Below, one piece after another: positions 35,378-43,197 of a DNA stretch of 64,000 nucleotides (position 1 is the first letter of the stretch; each line of letters opens with the position of its first letter). Origin of the DNA: Planctomycetota bacterium (lineage in GTDB: Bacteria; Planctomycetota; B15-G4; JADJEK01); the NCBI GenBank assembly GCA_016709145.1, contig JADJEK010000008.1, forward strand, positions 116,148-180,147, given 5' to 3'. The notes under the pieces are model-generated. The model saw nothing but the letters and a program-made list of their open reading frames with translations, ran no database searches and was not told where the DNA came from. Position numbers and translations under genes: made by a program.

Positions 35378-37944
35378 GGGCGAGGAATCCGCATTACGAA
35401 GCCGTCGGTCCCGAACTGGGAGGGGAACGGATCGAATGGTTGGGTCGGATAGAATGTCATTTGCCCCGGATTCGTGGGGTTATTGATATGACCCGGTGGA
35501 AACTGTGTCAGGTTTACACCGGCGTTGTTCGGGTCGTAAACGATTGGATTACTATGGCTACGATTGAATGACGGGACAGCGGTTCCAAAGCCCGTGGCCA
35601 ACTTATAGATTTGATCTTGGACGCCTGCAAATGAAGACATCCCAGCAAAAGTGCTGACATCCATGTCATACGTGCGACCTGCCACGTACACGGCGCCGGA
35701 ATCAACAGCGATCCCGAACGGCTCGTTTTGGTTGGTCGCCGCGATGGCCGCCCCGAATCGCGACTCCGAGACAGTCTGGGCACCGGATGGGCTCGCGCGA
35801 ATCACGCGGACGAATGTGGCCTTAGGTGAGCTGCCGGCCGCATACAAGTACCCTCCCGGAACGCCAGAATTTGAGTTGAAATATGCCAAGGACCCCGGCT
35901 GCGATCCACAAATGTAAATTCGAGAAGCCGCGTCCGTGGAAACGTCCACGACGCTGTCCGTGCCTATCCCCCCCACGAACGTGCAGAATTCGAGAGTATT
36001 TGCTGGCATCGTCTGAGATGGGTCGAAGACGGCAACAAATCCGTCGCTTTGGCCACCACCATATCCCGGCTGAAGTGGGAGCTTTGTTGGAAATGTGCTC
36101 GTCGAACTTGAATCACCAACGACTACAACGGCACCACGTGGTGAAACAGCGATGCCAAGTCCTCGATCGGGTTCGGCCCCGCCGAAATACGTGGCGTACG
36201 TATATGTCGATCCAGTTTCATCGAGACCAATCAGAAACGCATCACTGCCGCCTCCTGGCGAGACTTGAAATGCATTTGTTGTGACATGCATATTGTGTCC
36301 GCTCACCGACCCGGTGACGAATGCGCGGGTTCGCTCGGGCGAGACCGGACTTTCCATGAGTGCTATGGCGTACGGCTTAAGCTCAGGGTACAAGAAACCC
36401 TGAGAATCTGTGGTCGACAAATATGTTGAATACACGATTGACGATGCAGAGGGGTTGAGCTTTGTGACAAAGCCAAAGAAAAGGGGTCCATTTGACTGTG
36501 TGTTTGCCGCCTGGGGAGTCGTCGGGAATGCCTGATAGTTTGGCGGTCCGCCGCATGTGCAGGAGTCCGTCCAGCCCGCGACGTAGGCGTTTCCGAGAGA
36601 ATCGACCGCGACGTCTTCGGCGACATCAGGGAAATTCCCACCCAGATACGTCGAGTACAATAGGTTTGATCCAGAACTACTGAGCTTTAAGGCAAATGCG
36701 TCGCCTGTTGTGGCCCCAATTCCGGATCCGGGGACAAACCCAGATCCTTGAAACGCCCCGCTTGTAGTCGGGAATCCCGCATTTGAGTTCGTATACCCAA
36801 CTACATAGACACCGGGTGCGCCGCCAATTGCAATCCCGCGGCCGATATTGATGTTCGGCGCAGATGGATGACCATTATCGTCGCTTGGTCCACCAACATA
36901 TGTGGACCAAAGAAGTTCTCCAAAAACAGAGACAGCGGCAACGAACACATCAAGATCTTGAGACGTGTGTATTCCCTGACGAAGTGTCGCCGAGCTATCA
37001 TACTGGGGCGGCGGGGGAGGAAACACGCCCTGGGGAGACACGATCGGAAAGTCGATACTTGATGTACATCCGGTGACGTAGAGAACACCACCCGACACTG
37101 CAACATCAAGAATTTGGTCCTCGCCTTGGTTTGGCGTCTGGGGTGCGCTCGGCAGAAAGCCGTCGTTGCCGCCTAGATAACTAAAGTACCAGTCCGGCGC
37201 GGCGACGTCTGGATCAATGCACACGGGAAGGCGCGGATCACGCTCCGGAAGAAGGAACCCATAGATACCGTGTTCCCACTTGACGACACGACACGGCGTC
37301 TCCGCCCACGATCCGTCAGCGTTCATTTGAAACGCGCGGGGCGCTTTCTGGACAAGAGACCCAAATGGTGTCGAGATTTCAAGCCTATTTGTCGACTCTG
37401 TAATCGCTGTTGCGCCGACGATCCGCATCCGGATCGTCGATGGGTCAACATTTGCGTCGAGTAGGAAGTCGTACTCTATCCCCGTGCGCTTTACGCGAAG
37501 TGCGAGGTCGATGCCGGGATAGTAATCCGCCACGTAGACATCATCGAAACTGGGTAGTGACGAAACCCACTTCGATGGGTCCTTTCCGCGAAAGAAGGAC
37601 GTGGTTGACTTTCGGCTGTGCCGGCCTGACGCCTCAGCGCTGCCGTTCGCACCGACGAACTCGAATTGAATCCAGTCTCGCCCAGCAATCTGAGAGGAGG
37701 TGTTGTAGACATTTATCCCCGCAAAGATCGACCCGTTCGCGACAAAGAAAACTCCGCTCTTCGTAGCGCATCCAAATGAGACGTCTTTGCTCCACTGACC
37801 GCGGTTGGGAATGAAACCCGTGCCACAGCGTATAGCTTGGTGAACTAGACGGTTGTCCAGTTCCTCTGCCTCAGCAGCCTGAGGCAAGGTGATGAGCAAG
37901 CTGATGGCGACTAATGAGTCGAATGCGCTCTTCTTGATGCTCAA
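35374..37944 (-). CDS. Secreted SBBP-repeat beta-propeller protein (second cassette)
   Basis: TTG at 37944 is taken as the start because it follows AGGGGG and gives a good signal peptide (SIKKSAFDSLVAISLLITLP…AEA). A longer frame begins with GTG at 37995. The 856-aa product has GFIPNRGQWSKDVSF, then SBBP repeats (LDVAVSGGVLYVTGCTSS, VAVDSLGNAYVAGWTDS, IAVSPRGAVVVVGDS) and ends GTDGFVMRIPRP. It is the paralogue of the gene at 1090-3727, but with a continuous frame and no poly-C. Its base composition is clearly poorer in G and C, with many A- or T-ending codons, unlike its neighbours and the FG-GAP partner. This suggests separate ancestry. Confidence 0.8.
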   Translation of the reverse strand: MSIKKSAFDSLVAISLLITLPQAAEAEELDNRLVHQAIRCGTGFIPNRGQWSKDVSFGCATKSGVFFVANGSIFAGINVYNTSSQIAGRDWIQFEFVGANGSAEASGRHSRKSTTSFFRGKDPSKWVSSLPSFDDVYVADYYPGIDLALRVKRTGIEYDFLLDANVDPSTIRMRIVGATAITESTNRLEISTPFGSLVQKAPRAFQMNADGSWAETPCRVVKWEHGIYGFLLPERDPRLPVCIDPDVAAPDWYFSYLGGNDGFLPSAPQTPNQGEDQILDVAVSGGVLYVTGCTSSIDFPIVSPQGVFPPPPPQYDSSATLRQGIHTSQDLDVFVAAVSVFGELLWSTYVGGPSDDNGHPSAPNINIGRGIAIGGAPGVYVVGYTNSNAGFPTTSGAFQGSGFVPGSGIGATTGDAFALKLSSSGSNLLYSTYLGGNFPDVAEDVAVDSLGNAYVAGWTDSCTCGGPPNYQAFPTTPQAANTQSNGPLFFGFVTKLNPSASSIVYSTYLSTTDSQGFLYPELKPYAIALMESPVSPERTRAFVTGSVSGHNMHVTTNAFQVSPGGGSDAFLIGLDETGSTYTYATYFGGAEPDRGLGIAVSPRGAVVVVGDSSSTSTFPTKLPLQPGYGGGQSDGFVAVFDPSQTMPANTLEFCTFVGGIGTDSVVDVSTDAASRIYICGSQPGSLAYFNSNSGVPGGYLYAAGSSPKATFVRVIRASPSGAQTVSESRFGAAIAATNQNEPFGIAVDSGAVYVAGRTYDMDVSTFAGMSSFAGVQDQIYKLATGFGTAVPSFNRSHSNPIVYDPNNAGVNLTQFPPGHINNPTNPGQMTFYPTQPFDPFPSQFGTDGFVMRIPRP

Positions 37945-38328
37945 GTCGGACCCCCTGTAGCGAGTCTTGGGCGGAGACCACACATGGCTAACCACTTGCC
38001 CCGATTCGGACGGCGCATCGAACTACTGTCGTGCTAGTCCGTTGCTACCGTCTAGCTGCCATGTCTGGACGGAAGGTAGATCGCGGACTCCATGCCGGCA
38101 ACGCGCAAATTCGTTCGCACTAGCAAGAGTTATTCGCGGCCGCCGCGTGTCCCGGGGGTCATCCGCTCCAAAGCACTGGAAAATAGTGGGTTGTGGCGCT
38201 GTGAACACGCTTGCACTCAAGTTGACGGCGATGACTTTCACGTTTGTTCGAAGCGATCCGAACGAGGCTCGACGTGCCGACACGGCATCCTGCGTCCCGC
38301 GCTCCTGCGAACTCTCGCCAGCCGCCGC
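37945..38328. other. Intergenic region upstream of the second cassette
   Basis: This 384-bp stretch lies between the TTG start of the SBBP gene and the stop of the large protein at 38329. I see no gene, repeat or terminator in it. It should contain the cassette promoter but I cannot pick it out. Confidence 0.4.
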
Positions 38329-41286
38329 TCACCGCAGATCGAAATCCAGGATCACGTCGTTCACGCCGTCGCACGGGACGATGCGATCGATGGGCTTCTT
38401 GCCTTCACCGATCCTCGACGCCGTGACACGGAACTCGCCGGCGCCGAGGCCTCGCAGCACGACCTCGGCTTCGCCGTTCGAGTTGTGGGAGCGCGTGTAG
38501 GCCGCTCCTCCGACGCGCGTCGCATGGACGTAGATGCGCGGCGGGTCGAAGCCTTCGGCGGTCAGGATCCGCACGCGGATCGCCCCTCCGGTACGGAACG
38601 GCACGGCCGGAAGCGAGGTCGTGCCAACACCGACGTCGACGTCGATGAACTCGAGCGGAGCGAAGTCGTACCGCACGTCGACGAAGAACGAGGCGCGACC
38701 GGGCTCGATGCCACCAAAGTGCAGCGCGCCTTCGACGAGCGGAGCCGTCAGCCAGCGCTCGGGTTCGCCGACGATCGGGCCGCGCCAGACTCCGACGCGC
38801 GGGATGTCGTACTTGAACGTCGACGCCGTCAGTTCCGGCGCGGGCAGCACGATCTCTTGTCCCGACTCGAGCTGCAGCGTCACGCCGGTCGCGCCGTCGA
38901 TCGTCGCGAAGCGTCCGCCGTCCTCGGCCGGCTGTAACCATGGATGCCACGGTCGCACGACCACGTCGCGATCGCCGGGGATCTGGACTTCGAACGCACC
39001 GTCCTCGGCGACGTAGACGCCGTCGGGGAACGTCTCGTTCGGTTGCCACTCCGTAGTTCGCGCGAGCCCCTGCCCGTCGACGACCACGCGGACCAGCATC
39101 GGATCCGTGCCCGGCGGCATCAGCACCTTGCCGGTCACGCGCTTCGTGCTGCCGATCGCGAAGTCGACCGACGCGACGCCGCCCTCGGGAACCGTGACCT
39201 GCGGCGATTGCGTCTTCGAGACCTCGTCGATCGCGCGATACACGCCCGGTTGGAGTGCGCCGAAGCGGAACGTGTCGGCGGGCCCGTTCGGGACCGAGAT
39301 CGAGTCCGGAACGTTCGATGCGGCGCGGACGAACGCGTTCTTCGCGGGGTCGAGCATCTCGAGTCCGATCTTCACGCGCGTGCTCTTGGGTCGCGCGACC
39401 ACGACGTCGAGCCGCGCCGCGCGCACCAACTCGATCGGCACGATCGACTCGACTCCGCCTCGGACGGGCACCCACTCCGCACGCCCCGACAGTTCGCCGG
39501 ATCCCTTCATTCCGATGACGAGCGGCTTGCCGAACTCGTCGGCCGTCAGCTCGACCGCGATCCGCAACTCGCCGCGATCGGGGAACTCGTCGACGATGCG
39601 CGGAGGCGGCGAGCCGCGAAACAGCGCGTAGCCCCCGCCCGCGCTCACGCGGTACACCGCCGGCAGTGCGGGACGGCCATCGATTCGTACTTGCAGGATC
39701 GCCGTCACCATCGCGGGCAGGACGCACTCGATCGAGCCGTCGCCGGACTTCACGTCGACACTGCCGACCTCGAGTCCCCATCCGGCGTCGGTCGGACTCG
39801 CAACGCGAACGTTGACCAGCCCCGGCAACAGGTCGCGAAGCACCGCGCGCCCGTCGGCATCCGTGAGGACCTCGCCGAGCCGATTGTTGCCCTGGTTGTA
39901 CGCGCCCGCCCGTGCACCGGCGACCGCGTGCCCATCCGCATCGACGACGTGGACGGTGATGGTGCGCGGTCGGACGAACGTGGCCTCGCGCGCCGTCGCC
40001 GAGTCGTCCTGGATCCACACGGCCGCGCTGCCGGCATCGCCCGCTGTCGCGACCAACGCACCGCCGCCTTCCCACGCCGGAATCACGAACTCGCCGCGCC
40101 CCATCGTCACGCCGGTCGGAAGAACGCGCGATTCCCGGAAGTCGGCGCCTGGCGCGAAGCGCAACGCCACGGCGACGCCTTCGGGCGGCACCGGTAGCTC
40201 GCCCGCAACCACGGGAACGCGCACGTCGCGTCGCGCGCTCGGCGTCATCTCGAGGATCTGCGGACTCGGCGACGCGACGAGCCGCGGCGCGCTGTGCGGT
40301 GGCGGCCCCGGGATGCGCGCGTATCCGTCGGCGACGACGCTGACGGTGAAGCTGCCCGCGGGATCGAGGTTCGAGAACCGCGCGCGCCCGTCCGCGTCGG
40401 TCACCGCTGCGAGTTCCGGCAGCTCGCGATCGGTCACCGAGTCGCCGACTTGGAAGCGCTCGTCGGCCTCCGCGAGCGACGGGATCCAGAACCTCTCGTC
40501 GACCGTCAGCTTGGCGCCGGCGATCGGCGTTCCCGTGCCCGCGGCCACGACACGGACGTCGAACGTGTTCGTCGGCGCCAACGCGATGTCGACCGACGAT
40601 TCCTCGGGCAAGAACGCGCGCGCGCGACCTTTGCCGAGTTCGTGCTGCGCCCGCACCCAGACGATTCCGTCCGGCACGCTCTCGATCGTCGCTTGACCGG
40701 ACGCGTCGGTGCGCGCGGTGAACGTCGGCTCACGATACTTGCCGAGGTCGACGACGATCGCCGCGTCGGCGACCGGCGTGCCGTCGCGCATCACGAGCAC
40801 GCGCAGCGGCGATGCGTGCAGCAACACGAGCGTGCCGACGTTCGCGTCCGCGGCCTTGCCGAACCGACGGATCGCGACCCCCCCGGCTCGAGAACGGGCT
40901 CGGATCGACATGCGGTCGGTGAGTGCGGCGACCGCCGGCGCCAGCACGAAGCGGCCCGCGGCATCGGTCGTCGCGGACTCCTGGAATCCGTCGGCAGCGT
41001 GGAACTCGACCGTCGCGCCCTCGACCGGAAGGCGTCGGTCGTCGACGACTCGACCGGTGTACGTCCGGCGAGCCGTCGCGTCGGGCGACGCGACCGTCTC
41101 GATGCGCATGGGTGCCGACCCCGAATCATCGACCGCGGTCGGAGGCTTCGCCTCCGCGGGCGGGACCGCCGTGCGCGCCGCCTCGTCCGCCCGCGGGGAA
41201 GGCTCGGACGCATCCTCCCGCAGGAACAGGAAAAGCACGCCCGCGGCGATTCCGCATGCCACGAAAGCGAGGACGGCGGACTTCAT
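38329..41286 (-). CDS. Large exported protein with carboxypeptidase regulatory-like repeats
   Basis: The ATG at 41286 is preferred because it follows a GGGG site and begins with a membrane/signal segment (MKSAVLAFVACGIAAGVLFLFLRE); the open frame continues upstream into the other strand's gene. The 985-aa product has an Asp/Pro-rich linker, then many Ig-like carboxypeptidase-regulatory repeats (TGRVVDDRRLPVEGATVEFH, ASGQATIESVPDGIVWVRA, GTPIAGAKLTVDERF, DGRARFSNLDPAGSFTVSV, ADGRAVLRDLLPGLVNVRV). Such domains form beta-sandwiches on the surface. The protease-like M12 gene faces it across 162 bp. Function is unknown. Confidence 0.75.
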   Translation of the reverse strand: MKSAVLAFVACGIAAGVLFLFLREDASEPSPRADEAARTAVPPAEAKPPTAVDDSGSAPMRIETVASPDATARRTYTGRVVDDRRLPVEGATVEFHAADGFQESATTDAAGRFVLAPAVAALTDRMSIRARSRAGGVAIRRFGKAADANVGTLVLLHASPLRVLVMRDGTPVADAAIVVDLGKYREPTFTARTDASGQATIESVPDGIVWVRAQHELGKGRARAFLPEESSVDIALAPTNTFDVRVVAAGTGTPIAGAKLTVDERFWIPSLAEADERFQVGDSVTDRELPELAAVTDADGRARFSNLDPAGSFTVSVVADGYARIPGPPPHSAPRLVASPSPQILEMTPSARRDVRVPVVAGELPVPPEGVAVALRFAPGADFRESRVLPTGVTMGRGEFVIPAWEGGGALVATAGDAGSAAVWIQDDSATAREATFVRPRTITVHVVDADGHAVAGARAGAYNQGNNRLGEVLTDADGRAVLRDLLPGLVNVRVASPTDAGWGLEVGSVDVKSGDGSIECVLPAMVTAILQVRIDGRPALPAVYRVSAGGGYALFRGSPPPRIVDEFPDRGELRIAVELTADEFGKPLVIGMKGSGELSGRAEWVPVRGGVESIVPIELVRAARLDVVVARPKSTRVKIGLEMLDPAKNAFVRAASNVPDSISVPNGPADTFRFGALQPGVYRAIDEVSKTQSPQVTVPEGGVASVDFAIGSTKRVTGKVLMPPGTDPMLVRVVVDGQGLARTTEWQPNETFPDGVYVAEDGAFEVQIPGDRDVVVRPWHPWLQPAEDGGRFATIDGATGVTLQLESGQEIVLPAPELTASTFKYDIPRVGVWRGPIVGEPERWLTAPLVEGALHFGGIEPGRASFFVDVRYDFAPLEFIDVDVGVGTTSLPAVPFRTGGAIRVRILTAEGFDPPRIYVHATRVGGAAYTRSHNSNGEAEVVLRGLGAGEFRVTASRIGEGKKPIDRIVPCDGVNDVILDFDLR

Positions 41287-41448
41287 ACGGCTGTACCCCT
41301 TTCGCGGCCCGAGCCGCCTGACCCGACTTCCACCCCAGGAACCTACCAGCCAGGACGACCGCGCCGCCCCCAGTGCATGCCGCGTTCCTGATCGGTGGTA
41401 TCGTCCGAGCGCTTCTCCGCCTTCCGACCCCTGCGAGAAAGCCCTGCC

Positions 41449-43128
41449 ATGAGGTTTCCCCTGCCGGCCGCGGCGAGCATCGCGCTCGCCTTTCTCCCTT
41501 CGTTCGCACGTGGCGCCGACAGCGCCGTCCCGCGGCGCGACTTCCCGCTCGTCGAGATGAACTCTTCGAACGGTCGACCGCTCGAGTTCACGACCGACCC
41601 CTTCGCGCTCGCAGAGCTCACGGCGTTGAACGACGTGCAGTTCCAGGTCGTGCCGCTTCCCGACGGGCAGGTCGTGCACGTCGTCTTGCATCGCGAAGCG
41701 ATCCCGGTCGCGCCCGATGCGGTCCACGTCGACGGCAAGGCCGCGCCGCAGTCGCTCGACGTGACGCTGTGGACGGGACACGTGGTCGGCGACGACGCGT
41801 CGGCGGTGTACTTCGCGTTCTCGCGCTACGGCAGCCGCGGCTTCGTCCGCACGCAGGATCGACACTTCGAACTGCTGGCCGGCCCCGACGCGGCCGGCGA
41901 TTGGTCGAACGCGCATTCGTACTTCGTGTCCGAGTCGATGGGCGTGGAGCTCGGGTCCAGCCGCGAGCCCGTGTGCACGGGATGGCAACTTCCCGCGGGC
42001 CAACCCGCGCCGGATCCGCGCCTCGGCTCTTCGCAATTGCTCGCCGCGACGACGGTCGTCCCGATCTACGACGCGAAGCTCGCGGTCGAGACCGATACGC
42101 AGTTCCACGCGCTGTTCGGCAATCTGACCGCCGCGCAGACGTACCTGACGTCGGTCCTCGGCGCGGTCTCGAATCGCTACCGCGAGCAAGTCGGCGTGAT
42201 CCTCACCTACGTTTACGTCGGCTACCACACCACGACCGACGCATGGGTGACGCCCGACACCGGCGGCGGAACCAGCGCGATGCTGACCGAGTTCCAGCAG
42301 AAGTGGGCCACGTTCGGTGGCGCTCCGGTGGCCGCGAATACCTACCACTACGTCAGCGGCGCGAACCTCGGCGGCGGGACGGCGTTCTACTACGGAGTCT
42401 GCGATCCGTTCTCGTGCTACGGCGTCAGCGGCAACATCGGCGGCAACACGCCGATCCCGGTGGTCCAAGGCTCACTCACGTGGGACTTCGTCGTCATCGC
42501 GCACGAGATCGGCCACAACTTCGGAGCGCTGCACACGCACGAGTACTGCCCGCCGATCGACCGCTGCGCACCGGCCGGGAAGTTCGGGCCGTGCCAGACC
42601 CAACAGACGTGCACCAATCAAGGCACGATCATGAGCTACTGCCATCTCTGCACGGGTGGCATGAACAACATCACGACGTACTTCCATCCGCAGAGCGTGA
42701 CGGACATGCGGAACTTCATGCAGTTCAGTTGTCTGCAGTACTTCGAGGGCTTCACGGCGAAGTTCGACCTCGGCTACGCGAAGCTCGGCAGCAACGGCAT
42801 GCCCGCGCTCGACGTCAGCTACACGAAGGCCGGCAACATCGTGACGTTCACGGTCACGCACGCACCGGTATCGAAAGTCGGCGTGTTCTTCATCGCGGAG
42901 CAGAAGGTCGTGGTCCCGTTCTTCGGCGGCACTCTCGTCCCGAACGTGCAGATCATGGTCCAGGTCGTGTCGAACGCTTCCGGTGACATCGTCCTCGCGG
43001 CGCCAGTGCCGGCGTCCACGCCGATCCCAGGCGGTGCGACGCTCTACGCGCAAGTCTGGTTCGCCGACGTCGCGCCGTACTACCCGGCCGTGACGAACGG
43101 GATCGAGTTCGAACTCATCGTGCCGTGA
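41449..43128 (+). CDS. Secreted M12-type zinc metalloprotease, copy B
   Basis: The ATG at 41449 starts a signal peptide (MRFPLPAAASIALAFLPSFARG). The 559-aa product is a close relative of the one at 31933: both have AVPRRDFPLVE-like, VVGDDASAVYFAFSRYGSRGFVRT and the zinc motif HEIGHNFGALHTH, with Met-turn IMSYCHLC. The C-terminal module ends FELIVP. The two proteins and their 5' leaders are duplicates. The HExxHxxGxxH motif is complete here as well, so both are probably active. Confidence 0.85.
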   Translation: MRFPLPAAASIALAFLPSFARGADSAVPRRDFPLVEMNSSNGRPLEFTTDPFALAELTALNDVQFQVVPLPDGQVVHVVLHREAIPVAPDAVHVDGKAAPQSLDVTLWTGHVVGDDASAVYFAFSRYGSRGFVRTQDRHFELLAGPDAAGDWSNAHSYFVSESMGVELGSSREPVCTGWQLPAGQPAPDPRLGSSQLLAATTVVPIYDAKLAVETDTQFHALFGNLTAAQTYLTSVLGAVSNRYREQVGVILTYVYVGYHTTTDAWVTPDTGGGTSAMLTEFQQKWATFGGAPVAANTYHYVSGANLGGGTAFYYGVCDPFSCYGVSGNIGGNTPIPVVQGSLTWDFVVIAHEIGHNFGALHTHEYCPPIDRCAPAGKFGPCQTQQTCTNQGTIMSYCHLCTGGMNNITTYFHPQSVTDMRNFMQFSCLQYFEGFTAKFDLGYAKLGSNGMPALDVSYTKAGNIVTFTVTHAPVSKVGVFFIAEQKVVVPFFGGTLVPNVQIMVQVVSNASGDIVLAAPVPASTPIPGGATLYAQVWFADVAPYYPAVTNGIEFELIVP

Positions 43129-43197
43129 CCGCGGGGCACCGGCGCGCGGCGACCCGGTCGAGCCGTCGATGGAACGGAACCGCGAACTCGCGCGGCG

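Noticed and set aside
41287..42468. Upstream extension of the carboxypeptidase-regulatory-like protein
   Set aside because: The extension lies antisense to the second M12 protease; the ATG at 41286 has a signal segment and a ribosome-binding site.
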